Shown: piece after piece, positions 11,471-51,870 of the stretch | Layout of the letters: each line of letters opens with the position of its first letter | How positions within the stretch are numbered: the first letter of the stretch is position 1 | Source: Zingiber officinale | Taxonomy: Eukaryota; Streptophyta; Magnoliopsida; Zingiberales; Zingiberaceae | Direction of reading: 5' to 3' | NCBI RefSeq assembly: GCF_018446385.1 | Contig: NC_055989.1 | Coordinates: 132,955,004-133,019,003, forward strand | Length of the DNA: 64,000 bases | Notes under the pieces: generated by a model | What the model was told of the DNA's origin: nothing | The model's input: only the letters and a program-made list of their open reading frames with translations | The model's database searches: none | Made by a program: the position numbers and the translations under genes

Positions 11471-11876
11471 CACAGAACTTATTTGACATGATGCTCGCAA
11501 TTAAATCATGACACTAAACTTTTCACTAATTTTAACCCACTTTTTCGTTCAAAACATCTATGAAAATGTTTAAATAGAACGTGACAGAGCAATTTTAATT
11601 TATATTTAAGTCATTTTAATTAATATTAGCATAAAACAATGCTGAAAATAGTTTGAGCCAAACTTATTGCCCTAAAAAGATGGCATCGCAACGAACATGG
11701 AATATTCCGTCTGGTTCTCACCTCCGTAGACGCCGCTTACCTACGCGTGTTTGTCTCTTCAAATATGCCTTCACCGGATCCTTCTCCTGCCGCCATTGAA
11801 GCCGTCACATCATCGCTCGGTATAAAGCCCTTTCTCTCCGATCTCCGCCGTGCAGGTGAAGAAGAAGGATTGGGCG
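11471..11876 (+). promoter_or_regulatory. Upstream region of the HAD phosphatase gene, with a P1BS box
   Basis: An AT-rich tract separates the retroelement debris from the gene. GAATATTC at 11,700-11,707 is a perfect match to the P1BS consensus GNATATNC, bound by PHR1-type phosphate-starvation regulators. TATA-like words occur near 11,569 and 11,600. The sequence CTCTCCGATCTCCGCCGTGCAG ends at about 11,855, looks like a splice acceptor, and could mark a 5'-UTR intron. The transcription start is not known. Confidence 0.5.
11700..11707 (+). promoter_or_regulatory. P1BS (PHR1-binding) box
   Basis: GAATATTC fits GNATATNC exactly and lies about 170 bp before the start codon. PS2/PECP1 family genes are known to be strongly induced by phosphate starvation through PHR1. 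An 8-bp degenerate site can occur by chance, so function is inferred from position and family. Confidence 0.5.
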
Positions 11877-13640
11877 ATGGCCAGCGCTACGGTAGTGGTG
11901 GTATTCGATTTCGACAAGACCATCATCGACTGCGACAGCGACGACTGGGTCGTCAACCAGTTGGGGCTCAGGGATGTCTTCGAGCTGCTTCTTCCCACGA
12001 TGCAGTGGAATCTCCTCATGGTTCGTCATCGACCGACTTTATTCGTTTTTTTTTGTTTGCATTGCTAGATGAAAAATCGTTTCTCGTGCGTGGATGTTGA
12101 GCTTGATATGTCGATCCCTTTTCATGTTGTTTTGTTGTGAATCAATGCCAGGGTAGGATGATGAGCGTGCTGCACTCGCGGGGCAAGTCCATTGAAGCTA
12201 TCGCAGAGTGCCTGAGGAGAGCGCCTGTGGATCCCCATGTCATCGAAGCCATCAAGACAGCTTATTCTCTAGGGTTTCATTCATCTCTTTACCCTTGTTA
12301 TTCGTGTTTCTGTTTTATTATTCTGCACCTATTTATTGGGTCTTTCATAAATTCTTAGCTATTGTCATAGATAATCTAACCAATCGTTCATCGATGACCC
12401 AGTGGTTGTTGCCTGATCTACGTACGATTTGTGGTTCAGGTGTGAGCTCAGGGTGGTGAGTGATGCCAATCTGTTCTTCATAGAGACAATACTCAAGCAT
12501 CATGGATTGCTGGAGTGTTTTTCTGAAATTAACACAAACCCTAGCTATGTCGATGAGGAAGGGAGGCTAAGGATCTTACCCTGCCATGATTTTACCATTT
12601 CGTCTCATGGTTGCAGTCTCTGCCCTGCCAATATGTGCAAGGTAAATTCGTTTTATTCCCTTATTTATTTCCCCCTAAAGTTGCTTGGATAATTGTAATT
12701 GGTAGACAATAGCTTGTTCCATGGCTTATTATTGTTGTTGTTTTGGAATATGATGAGAGTTAAAGGAGATCCTATGATCAAAGGTATATAACTAGTTATT
12801 TCACTTAGTTTTTAAGAACAAATTAAAAGAAACTTTTAGCTAAGCGATCAATTAACTTCACAATATGATTCCAACCTAAGTTCTGGAATTAGGCCATTTA
12901 GATTGGACAAAGAATTAATCAAATGCTTTTAGTGATTTTGTATTTTCTTTTTTCAATCATGGGGAAAAAAATCAAACAAATTGAATATTAGTTTGAGCAA
13001 GTTTATAGGAGTAGTAGATTCAAATTGTTGGGACGGCACAAAGGATGATATCATAAGCTGGGACCTTGTTATTTCTCTGCTACCAAAATTTTCAACTTTT
13101 TTTCTCATATCGTAGTTCTTATTTATGCATTTCAAATTTGTATTGCAGATTAATTTTGGCTTTTGCGAATTAATTAGGTATTTTGTTCATAGTTAGAGTT
13201 ACCCAGTCAAAATATGGGTGCAACATATCTAATCAGCTTTATGCACTCAGTCGTCTTTTTCCTGAATGCAGGGAAAGATCATTGATCGAATCCGATCAAC
13301 CTCTTCCACCGAAGGAAAAAAGCGATTCATCTACCTGGGCGATGGCAAGGGCGACTACTGCCCATCCCTCAAGCTAAATCAAGGCGACTTTGTGATGCCA
13401 AGGAAGAACTACCCCTTGTGGAATCTCATACTTGGCAATCGCCAACTGCTTAAAGCTGAAGTGCATGAATGGAGCAATGGGGAGGAACTGAAGTTGATCC
13501 TTCTTCAGCTCATCAACAGGGCCATCGATGGCGGCAACTACAGGACCCCCACACAGGTGCTCTCGGTCGATTGCAAACATGTGCCAGTAGCTGTTTCTGG
13601 AGCAGAAGATCGACCTATTCCTCTTCGCATTCCTCAGTAG
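11877..13640 (+). CDS. HAD-family phosphatase, PS2/PECP1 type (phosphoethanolamine/phosphocholine phosphatase; inorganic pyrophosphatase 1-like)
   Basis: Four exons, 11,877-12,020, 12,152-12,273, 12,440-12,641 and 13,272-13,640, join in frame with GT-AG introns to give 278 residues, normal for the family. HAD motif I is DFDKT (residues 11-15, D11 nucleophile, D13 acid/base), motif II lies in VVSDAN (Ser96), and GDGKGD (179-184) supplies the metal-binding acids. The conserved HGCSLCPANMCK segment is also present. Relatives in Arabidopsis (PS2, PECP1, PPsPase1) release phosphate from phosphoethanolamine, phosphocholine or pyrophosphate during phosphate starvation, probably in the cytosol. The exact substrate cannot be told from sequence. 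The ATG at 11,877 is chosen because family members start a few residues before motif I; the upstream open stretch looks like leader. Confidence 0.93.
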
Positions 13641-14068
13641 CTATGCATTGTTTCCAATTTCTATGGATGTCGACGATCTTACTGATGAGAAAGATACTGA
13701 TTGGGAAGAGGACGGTTGAGTTTCTTACATTGATTCCTGACTATCAGTTAAGGCGTCATAAACTAATCAAATAAATATTCCTTATATATACTGTATAAAT
13801 ATTTTGTAAGAATCAAATAAAAAATTAATTATTTAACATTGGTTGTTTTTTTTTTAAAAAAAAACTGAATTCGTTTGACTTTGAGTTTGCCTACCCAATA
13901 ATCCATCGTCACTATCACCGTATCTCGACCGTCCTGAGAGGACGACGATAAATTAAATTGCAGAAGCAAACAGGCTCAACAACTTTGCTTCCTTCGTCAT
14001 CTCAATTGAAACCCAAAAATAGAGCTTCGTTCTCATCATCATCGATACACTGATATATATATATATAT
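13641..14068 (+). other. Intergenic: 3' UTR of the phosphatase and upstream region of the next gene
   Basis: The first part is AT-rich trailer with AATAAA-like words near 13,770 and 13,816. The second part is the presumed promoter of the small gene that follows. It ends in a (TA)n microsatellite at about 14,052-14,070 that runs directly into the ATG. I see no other gene. Confidence 0.6.
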
Positions 14069-14545
14069 ATGTGGCCTTCCAAGAACCAAAACAAATCCAT
14101 GGATTCATCCGACGACGACGCCTCACTCTCCTTCTCGTTCAAATTTGAAGCCATCGGCGATCCTCCTCCGCAGGAGCCGGCCGACCTCCTCTTCTCCAGC
14201 GGACGGTTTTTCACCGAGAGCAGCAGGAGCTATGGGAGTGAGAAGGGGATGATCAGCTCTCCGGCGAAGCGGGTGTCGTTCAAGTTGTGCGATGCGCACG
14301 GCCGCCGGAGTGTTGGTGGTGGTGGATCAGGCGTGAGGAGAGTGGGATCGATTGGAATTGGAAGAGTGAGGAATATTGGTGTGCCTGAGAAGGGAGGCGG
14401 CGGGCAGAAGATGCGGCGAGTTGGGGTGCTGGGGATGCTTGCGGCGGCTTGCCGGCAGTGCCACGCATTTGAGCCAAACAAGTACGTAGCTGAAGAGAGA
14501 GCGGCGCCGCCTAACAATTGTAGAAGAAAGATGGTCGCTACTTGA
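14069..14545 (+). CDS. Small plant protein of unknown function, intronless
   Basis: An open frame of 158 residues is not recognised as a named family. The N-terminus is Ser/Asp-rich (MDSSDDDASLSFSF) and is followed by a DLLFSSGRFFTESS segment. A basic, Gly-rich middle (SPAKRVSFKLCDAHGRRS) leads to a C-terminal hydrophobic patch (RRVGVLGMLAAACRQCHAF). No signal peptide or membrane helix is evident. The frame is GC-rich at third positions, unlike its AT-rich flanks, which supports a real gene. The first ATG (14,069) is formed partly by a TA microsatellite, so the in-frame ATG at 14,099 (Met11) is a plausible true start. The DLLFSSGR-type motif occurs in small plant proteins I cannot name with confidence. 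Confidence 0.55.
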   Translation: MWPSKNQNKSMDSSDDDASLSFSFKFEAIGDPPPQEPADLLFSSGRFFTESSRSYGSEKGMISSPAKRVSFKLCDAHGRRSVGGGGSGVRRVGSIGIGRVRNIGVPEKGGGGQKMRRVGVLGMLAAACRQCHAFEPNKYVAEERAAPPNNCRRKMVAT

Positions 14546-14972
14546 AGAAGAGTCGATTTTTTTAAAAAATGTGTTATTTTTTACTGGATTTTTTTTGTTA
14601 TACTATATTTTGAATCTCTGCCATATTTTGTAAATTTAATTACAAATTTAAGACATTGATGAAATAATTTATATTCTGATTCAATAATTATAATATTTTT
14701 GTTTGAGCCATCGATGAAATTCTAGAAATGCCCAATAGAATTCAGATTCAGATTCGCGAAGTTGGGCCCAAGTAGAAGTCGGGTCCATAGGATATTGGAC
14801 GGTCCTGATTCATTGTTCGCGTGTTCCAAATGATCCTCTTCCGTTCCAATCAGGGCTTCAGCGATAACTACGTCGAAATGGCGGCCTGCCTTCGCTCCTC
14901 CTCTTTTGACTTCTTCCTCGCTGCGTAGGTTGGCAGAGCAAGGCGGCATCTAGCAGCTCGACCCCGGGCAAA
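14546..14972 (+). promoter_or_regulatory. RPL37A upstream region with site II element and a short uORF
   Basis: TTGGGCCCAA at 14,762-14,771 contains the site II motif TGGGCC on both strands. This element is typical of plant ribosomal protein promoters and is bound by TCP factors. A 16-codon upstream reading frame (14,878-14,928) has a favourable start context (G at -3 and +4). Whether it lies in the transcript depends on the unknown transcription start. The remaining sequence is AT-rich 3' flank of the preceding gene. Confidence 0.5.
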
Positions 14973-39111
<24,139 letters not shown>

Positions 39112-39651
39112 AAAGGAGTGAAGCGTTGCGCAAACATGCAGCTCAAAAGTCAGCTCAGACTAGCTATTATTTTATCCAGACAAATTTAAATCTGTTTAGG
39201 CTTTTGTATGCCTACTCTTGTTAACGTTCTTTGGGCTCTTCAGTTTGTTCGTGGTTTGTGTTTGTGTAAGCACAATGCTGTATTCCATTTTTCAGAAGAG
39301 TACAATTCTAAAAACTAAATATTCATCATATAGTTTGACATTCTAAAATTCATTCTTCGATTAATTTTAAACTTTGATTGCGGTATTAAGTAATCACGCA
39401 GATCTTAGCTTCAGTGTATTAATGCTTAAGCGAAGATTAGTAAGGAGGCATTCCGGTCCGGTTCGTCCGGCTCGTCTATTTCTTCTACAGTGATGTGGTA
39501 TCTGACGTGGCTATCCCATGTGTTTGCCACGCTGCGAGTCGGTTCTGCCTGGGGGTGTCGATATAAACCAGGTTGAGGGTAATGGAGTCTCGGTTCTCAC
39601 TTCGCCGTGTCTTCTTCCCCAAGTAGCTTCTCCTCTTCGATCCGTGCGGCT
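39112..39651 (+). other. Intergenic: RPL37A 3' UTR and PSMD5 promoter/leader
   Basis: The left part is the AT-rich RPL37A trailer. The right part (from about 39,440) is GC-richer and contains the PSMD5 5' leader. I found no clear TATA box and no further gene. Confidence 0.6.
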
Positions 39652-42600
39652 ATGGAAGTGGATCTGCCTGCCGATCTCGCTCCTCTTCTCCACGCGGCCT
39701 CCGAGTTCGCTTCCTATCCCGGTATCTTCTCTTACTCATCTCATTTCGCGCGGATCATGTTTCGATTTCTCTCGATTTGGTTTCTGCTGTAGGATTGCAA
39801 AACGATGCTTCTGTCAAGGAATTCCTCGATCGGTTCCCCCTTCATGTATTATTAAGGTTGGTCTGTCGGCTTTCTTTCCTGTGATTGTTTACTATGTTGT
39901 CGTTTTTATTTTATTTTTGTTTGGGAGTCTCATTTGGGTGATAGGGTTTAGCGTTGAATTGTATTCGGTGAACGTTGGTCGTTATCTTGCTGTCGTTGTG
40001 AATATGCACATATTAGCTTTGAATAACCTTGTCCTTTCCGTCTCTGCAGTGTTTTGCAAAGGAATGCAGATGTTAATGGAGTTGAAGATACTCTTGTTTC
40101 TTGTTTGGATAAAATATTCAGGACAAGTTACGGAGCTTCTCTGCTCCCGGACTACTCCGTAAGTAGTGACTCATGTCTTTTTTACCTTGGCACGCCTTGC
40201 GTTTGTGTTGATCTCACGGTTTGATTGCCATATTTGTTCTCAATGTACGTGGAAGAGCTTTAAATATTAGACGTTATATCTTGAGTTTAGACGTGATTGC
40301 GCTATGTAATCAGAACAATACAATCTCGTTCGGATTTATGCAATATTTGGAGTTATTGCTAATCAAATTTCATTTTTTTTTTATTACATTGCTATTTATT
40401 GTCTATATTACATGATACACTAAAAAGATAATGGGAGCCAGTGATAAAACACTAAAGCTGATTCCACTTTAGGAAACAATACTTGCTTAGTTGCTTTAAC
40501 TGATTAACTAAGGAAGATATTTCTAGAAGCATCTCCAATGACTCTTGAAACTTGTGTTGGATTAAATCATCTATGTTTCCTATTAGCTTTTCATATCAGA
40601 AAACTTTGATAGTTTTTCACAACACTGATTGGCAGGTTAATGCAAATGTTCTCATTAAAATTTACATTTATATGTTGTTTTAGTTTTATAATTACATATT
40701 AATTATTTTCTCTTTCACATGTTCTGTTTTTCAGCAATTTATACAAGCAGGGCTTCAGGCAAATTCACAGTTTATTAGATGTTTGTCTTGCAAAGCAGTA
40801 CGTGTATAACAATTCACTTCCTATTATTGTTACTGATTTGCCTTGAAAAAGCAAGGGAACAATTTGCTGTTACATTTTTTAAAGAAAACAATTTGTTTCC
40901 CTTGTCGCATTTGAAATTTTATATGCATATTTTTTGCTAACACACTCTTAAAGTTGATATGTGAAAGTAGGAACAAGAATTTTGATTAGAAGCATATATA
41001 TATATATTTTGTTTATAATGATTCATGCATTTAAATGTCTCGCTTGAACCTGAATAGAGGATGCTCCTGCAGAAACTCTGCACCAAGCATAATATAAATT
41101 GTTAATTCATAATCTGCTTCTCGACCTTTATGATTTCATGGCATAGTTGAGCGTGGTAGATTTGTAGAATCGAGCAAGGGTCAAATCTTGGCAAAACCTT
41201 GGAAATACCCTCCCACATGGGGCCTGCTCGGTACCTGATTTACTCTTGCCTAATGGTGTAGGGCAGTCGTGGTGGCAGGGTACCTGATTTACTCCTTCCT
41301 AATGGTGTAGGGCAGTCGTGAGAGCTGCTAGGGTGACGGATTTCACCTATTGTAGAAATAGTACTGATTACTGAAACTTTTCAGATTGTGATTAACAGTG
41401 CTGATGCAGTAGGGAGAGAGAAAGAGAACAGTGGAGAGAAGTTGGACAAATCATATCCAATGAAGATCTTGTTTTATGGGAATTAGACTAGGTGCTATTG
41501 GTTAATTCAACTTTATGAACATTCCCAATTACTGAAACACCTATAATGATCATTTAAAAGTTTAAAAATTGAAACTCTATTGCATCACATAAGTTATTCT
41601 TGTCTTTGCATTGTGACATCTATGGAAATAATGAATATACCTCTTCCTATTTCTTTATTCTTGTGGTGCTATTAACATTCACATAAAAAATATTTTGACA
41701 ATTCCATGTACTTAAGTTATGATATGTGTTGATCCTAAAACCTATTATAAAGTGCTGCTTCAAATGAAAATAGAAAGCAAAGCTAGCCATTAAAGATAAA
41801 ACATTAAGGCAAACTATATTGAAAATTTGGAATCACTATAGGCATACTTGCCTTACAAGAGTGTATCCTTCAGAGTTTGTTGGAATAATGTATATCCTCT
41901 GCTGTTACTTCTTTATATTACTTCGTATTTTTACTACTAAACTTGATACGGATCATATCATTTTCCTGTCTATTCCGCTGCTAAATTACATGGAACGAAT
42001 TAAGTAATAACCCACCCTCTACTTTTACCAGGTATCTTATCTTTTGGAGAACAGCAGCAATGTGGTTTCTTCTGTACAGGTTATTATTGAGTACAATATC
42101 TATCCACTTCTGCTTACGTGCTTAGTTCATGGGTAAGCATATTTAAACCTTCCTTGATTTTCTTGTCATTTTCTTACTTGTTCTGAAACTGGGTTACAAT
42201 GACTTGAACATGGGGCTTGGAAGATGGAACATTGTTTTGATAATACACTTTATTTTGTTTCCTTTAAAATTGATCACCTGATTTTTTTTCTTTTGAAAAT
42301 TGACTTAGGAATTCAACTTCTTTTTTATGCTTTATCATAACTTTCAATTCTTCAATGTCATAATTTTACTGTAATAGTATTTTGATACAATGCTTGCTGT
42401 AGACGCTTATGTTTTGGGTATGAATTGACTGTCTGTATTAGTATACCATTTTAGAGGGAGAGTATTGGTATAAATCAATGCTATTTTTAAATTTCATGAT
42501 TTTTGTTAGCATGGCATGGACATGAATCTCATACTGATTTATACTGGTAAGCATCTGTGAAATTTAAGCCATTCACATCATATTTTGCTTATTTATTAAT

Positions 42601-45600
42601 ACATAGTTTTGACTTTTTGTAAGTATAGTCTTAATAAGGCTGAATAGTTCATAATTGTGGCTGTACTCTTAATAAGGCTGTATAGTTGACAATTGTGAGT
42701 TTGTTTGGTGTAACACAAAGATGAAAGAGAAAACACGATATGAAAATAGTGAAAGGATCTCTCCAGCTAAGATACGCATGACAGGAGAATTTAATTTAAC
42801 TATATATTCTTATTTGTTCCTTTTGTTTTGAAATGCTTGGTTTTATACAACATTAATGTATGCTTGCATTGTTGATGCATGGTGAAATGCCATTTTCCAC
42901 GGTCTGCCCTTGTGACGTTCATCTAACACACATTTCCTTAAGGCAGAGATGAAAAAACTTCAGCAGCTTCTCTTGGAGCAATTCAAAGTATTGCTAAATT
43001 TCCAGAGGGCATTGTAAGCTAAGCAGTTATCGAATTTAGTTACTCAAGTTAAATGTTCATATTATTAGGAACGCTCATGATTTTTCATTTTCATTGCATG
43101 AATTGCCTAGAGCATCATTTTTCCAACAGATGGTGAAGAGTATTCATTGATCAAGAATATAGCTGCCCAGTCTTCTTCAGTGGTATTCCACTTTTTTCTT
43201 TCTGGACAGAGAAATTTCTTTTTCTTTGTTAGTTTGAACATCAAATACAACAGCAGTACCTCATAATCCCATATGCTCAATAGCAAGATATGAGGTTTTT
43301 CTACTTCAGAGTATTGCTACATTGTCTTCTTAATATATAGTTAAGTTTCTTCTTCTATGTTAGTTTGAGTGTCCTTTTCTAGTCACTTACTTTATGCAGC
43401 TCTTCACTAAAATTTTCATGATATTTTCACATTATCTCTTAATCTCACAGTTATCACAATTATAATATAGCTGATATGTTCCTTAACCTTATAATCATGT
43501 CTGCTTGGGATTTGTTTCTGTGTTTTTAGAACCAATTATCAAAACTAAAAAATTATAATTTCCTTGAAAAGTACAAATTATTCAGTCTTTTATTATATAA
43601 CCATGTATATTTCTGATTCCCAATTGAATCTGTGCTAGATCGACAACTATCTGTAGCCATGACGCAAGGGTAATTTGTTTTTTACTCATCACCTATTTCT
43701 CAATATCAGCAATAGAAGAATGCTAGTGTAAACTAAATTAGCACCAGAGAAGAGAAGCTAAAATGTTGGATGCACCAAGGCTGATGAAAATTCGTCATCT
43801 GAGATAAACCAAATAGCAATTCCTATGTGGTACTATTGAGCTACAAATTCAATCAATTAGAAATTACTATATGGTACTAACGAGGTACAAAACCAATCAA
43901 TGATAGGTGATACTGATGTTCAACTGCATGTGGATCAAAGCATTAATCTGATGAGTATTAATACAAACAATGAACTTATTGTAGTGTGGTCGTAATCACA
44001 TTGAATTTCAGCTTCAATCCTATCATCTTGTCCAAAAATTAAATTTTACAACATAATGTTTCAAAGCACTGGTCGCTGAGTGATCTATTAATTTAGATGC
44101 TTTAATTTCTTTCTGTGATGACTTTTTCCCTCTTATTTAGTTATTAAATTCTGATCTCATACTAATTTTGTGGTACATGCTATAAGTTGTCTATAGCTTG
44201 AAATCTAGCATTTCCTTTCTTTTCCTATCGTGATGGAATGGTACATTGTTGATAATTTTACTTTTCATAAATTTTTCTCAAGTGTTTTTTTATGATTGGT
44301 TTTTGTTCCATGATTTAGGCACGAACACGAATCTTAGCTCTCTTGGCAAAGCTATTCTCTCTTTCTAGTACTGTAGCATCTGCAATTTACAGCTCAAACC
44401 TACTTAACTTGTTTGAGATAGAAATCAACAATGGGAATGATATGTTGGCAACTCTGAGTGCTTTGGAGATTTTGTATGAGGTATGTGTCATGATTGAAAA
44501 CTCGGATATCAGGGTTCCTCTACTTATTTCCTTGTCATAATTTCTCTCTTTTATGCTTGAATATGTTAACCTTGATTCGTGTCTTATATTAAACTAGAAA
44601 TAGATTTGTACTTCTTTTTCTGCATACATTAATAGTTGTAGAAAAGAAGCCTATGTGTTGACTGTTGAGGTGTTTATGCAATCAACTCTAGTTTGTACCA
44701 AAGTCAATTGATGTTTCATTGTTCCATAGTAGTGCATGTAGCTGTTTAGTCAGATATTAATTGGATTCTCTGTTTACTCAGTTAGTGGAGTCTCCTCACA
44801 GTAGCATGTTCTTATTGAGGACCACTTTATTTCAGTTATTAACTAATATGATCAGGTATGAGTAGTATGTTTTTCCTTTAGATTTTAGTCGTCATTACTT
44901 CGTCTGAAATCTTTAGCTTTGTATCAGCAATTCATCAGTTGATTCAATCTTACGATCAAGAGCAGCTTTGATTAGTGGAAGGATTCTCTCTTCATCCGAG
45001 GCCTATGCAGCTGTTAATATATCAAGTAAAACACCTTACTCTGTACCATTGGTAAACTTGTTATATTTCTACTATGTTTATGGCTAGGCCTAGGGTTACA
45101 GTTTCCTCATTCCTGTTAGATATGATGATTTATTCTTGTTGAATCGCTCTTCATATTAGTTGTGCTCATATAGATCTATCTGGGAGGACAAACATAAGCA
45201 GCCCATAATTTTAAGATCTGACAATTTTGTTAATCTTGTTCCTGAACTTGACTTTCAGGTGTTACAGCCCTTCTTGAGGCCATTGATAGAAGACTAAAAG
45301 TACTTGGTAGTCAAAATACAGATGAGTCTGAAAGTGCCTTGGAAGCATTGGGCATGACGGGAGCAAGTAAGTAGATGCTTTCTGTAATTCAGAAAATTTG
45401 ATGTTCATAACTTGATGCTTATATTTTAGGTTAAGCTAATTTTCATTAATTTGATCAGCATTACTTTTATCTTCAATCATGAACCTTGTTCATGCTATAT
45501 CATCTATTGTCTGCCCAATTTTGGTCCTCCAAGTTCCTCTTGTCGAGTAAAGAAGTTGAAGTCATATTCATGCTATATCACCTATTTTCTCTCCTATTTT

Positions 45601-47771
45601 GGTACTCCGCATTCCTCTTATCAAGCAAAGAAAGCACCAAGTTTACAGCCGTGTCCTCTAGTCAGTGTCGAGTAGCACCAAATTGGCATAGACAATAGAA
45701 GTAGAACAGAGACTTGGTGCTGATTCTTTGTTGGTAAAGAAAAGAAAAAGAGATTGTCACCTCAATGTGTGAAGTCTTATATGCTGTTTTAACTTTTGCA
45801 GCAAATCAAGGAGCAAACCTCTTACTGACAAGCTCATCTTCTGTAGCAGCCCATGTGGTAGAGTCTGCTTTTGACCGTCATAGTAGAGGCAAACAGCTGG
45901 TAAGAAATTCACTCCCCCCATAAGAATATTCATATCTTGTTTTTTAAGGGTACCTGACATACTGAATAAGTTATATCATTAGGTAATTCTTGTTTTTGGA
46001 ACAGTTATCTTAAGGAAAAAGAAAAGAAAGAAACTACACTATTTTCTTCCACCCTTCTGTACACTTTTTTTACTTGGACAGAATAGAGAGTGGGTAATCT
46101 TACTTGTGTTGTGTTTATTTCTGATTGATTCAAGTTGAAATAAAATACATGACTTGGAAGTAATTAAATTCTGGTATCCTCTTTTCTTCCTTGCTGGTAA
46201 ATTGAAACGATAAATTAGAAAAAATAATTTAAATGGTTATAGTTTGGCAGATGTCTTTTAAGTTTTTTTTTGGATTTCCAAATTTTTTCAATCAGAAAAC
46301 TGAAAAGGGTTCTATTTTTTTTCCTTCCCATCCTATTTCAGTCTGAGTAAAATACTTCAGTAAACTATAGGCTACTCTATAATAAGTTGCATCTGCTTAG
46401 ATGGTTCCTCTTTTGCCCTTCTTTTTGATTTGCCAGTTAGTTATTGGTGCATTGGTCATGATATCTTGTAGTTTCTATCAATTGCAAGAAAAGGATTTGT
46501 TTGATTACCTATTTTTAGCCATTTACATACCGGTCTTAGTGATATAAGCTTATGTCTGAATTGCCTCCTTTGCTTGTCTTGTTTTTTTTGACTCATTTCG
46601 TCATGAGGTGGATATGTTGCTCAGGCTGGTCTGCATGCTCTGGCTACCATATGTGGAGCTGACCGACCAGAAAATAGCAGGGTACTGGATGATAAGGCTG
46701 AGGAAAATCTTAGGCGTCTCATCTATACTGCTGCTGCAAACACACCAAAACTTAAACCATCAGTTAGTTTCTTCTTCACATTTTTCATATTGTATCACAC
46801 TTATTCTAATTTTCTTCTAAGGTGTGATGGAGCAGAATTCCAAGCGATGCTATCCGAGTGGGTTGTTATTTGTATATTGGAACTATACTTATTCACAAAC
46901 ATTTTTCAACCATAGTCGCACAACATGGTGTCTGAGATACATTTTACTTTAGTTGCCTGTGTCATCTACAAATTTGGTTTTGTTGAAGTTTAGTCACTAT
47001 TTAAAATTTGGCTGGCAGGGATTACTTCTCTCCGCACTAAAACAGGAACCAGAAATCAGATTGGCTGTAAGTGTTTTTCTTCTTTTTTTACCCTCTTGCA
47101 CAAGAAAACAGTACAACTTGTCTGATTTGCCCTTACCCTTGTGTAATCTTGTAGTCGCTGCATTTTATTCCTATTTGTAGGAACCTATGATAATGCTGAA
47201 ATAATTAATTTTAATTCCACACTAATATTTCTCATTAACCAACCACAGGGATATAGAGTGGTTTCTGCCTTGGTTGCTCGGCGTTGGTGTTTGACAGAGG
47301 TTTGCTCAGAACCAGAGATTATTGATATCGTGACTGATGCAAAGATTGAGACTGCAAAAAATGGTTTGTCTTCCTACATAGATTAACATCTTCATCTCAA
47401 TGTGGTTGCATTAATATGATGTAAGATTGAATGGGAAATTATTCTCCAATTTTGTATTTTACAATAATCATTCAGGCATGGATGCTCGATATGAATGTTG
47501 TGCCTCTATCAGCAAAGCTCTGTTGTCGTCAAATCTGCTCCATGATGCTGCCTTTGCCGACATAGCAGGAAAGGTATGCTTTAGTACTCAGAGTCCTTGT
47601 GCTATAAATAAAAGAGTTCTTATACTAGAGATTAAACACAAGAGGTGCAGAGACGTTGAAGTTGGTGTTCTGTTGTTGTTTCAGTTGCAGGGAGCCGTTA
47701 GAAGGGGGCCATATCTCACTAAAGAGCGCCAGGAAGCCCAGCCACTTGTTATGACGGCCGAACGATTTTGA
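39652..47771 (+). CDS. PSMD5: 26S proteasome non-ATPase regulatory subunit 5 homolog (PSMD5/S5b, assembly chaperone)
   Basis: Seventeen exons join in frame to 523 residues, about the family length: 39,652-39,721; 39,793-39,856; 40,050-40,158; 40,735-40,797; 42,032-42,132; 42,947-43,013; 43,111-43,182; 44,319-44,480; 44,782-44,855; 44,928-45,025; 45,259-45,366; 45,802-45,899; 46,625-46,762; 47,019-47,066; 47,249-47,363; 47,476-47,573; 47,685-47,771. All introns are GT-AG. The protein is an all-helical ARM/HEAT-like solenoid with segments typical of PSMD5, such as LQANSQFIRCLSCKAVSYLL, EINNGNDMLATLSALEILYE and RRGPYLTKERQEAQPLVMT. In other eukaryotes PSMD5 (Hsm3 in yeast) holds the Rpt1-Rpt2 base module during proteasome assembly and leaves the finished particle. 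The start ATG at 39,652 gives MEVDLPADLAPLL, a plausible N-terminus. Confidence 0.93.
41231..41320 (+). repeat. Two-copy tandem repeat, 49-bp period, in PSMD5 intron 4
   Basis: GTACCTGATTTACTC.TGCC followed by TAATGGTGTAGGGCAGTCGTG occurs at 41,231-41,271 and again at 41,280-41,320 with minor changes. The flanks include GGGTCAAATC, which slightly resembles a tRNA B box, so a degraded SINE is possible but not shown. Confidence 0.7.
45491..45640 (+). repeat. Imperfect tandem duplication, 78-bp period, in PSMD5 intron 11
   Basis: Two copies beginning CATGCTATATCA (45,491 and 45,569) share about 65 bp with scattered differences. The copies produce overlapping chance reading frames but no gene. 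Confidence 0.75.

Positions 47772-51870
<4,099 letters not shown>

Noticed and set aside
11747-11876. Open stretch upstream of the phosphatase (contains MPSPDPSPAAIEAV) as an N-terminal extension
   Set aside because: It is in a different frame from the HAD domain and ends at a likely splice acceptor; family members begin close to motif I.
41160-41345. Possible SINE around the 49-bp repeat in PSMD5 intron 4
   Set aside because: Only a weak B-box resemblance and no flanking duplication; kept only as a tandem repeat.
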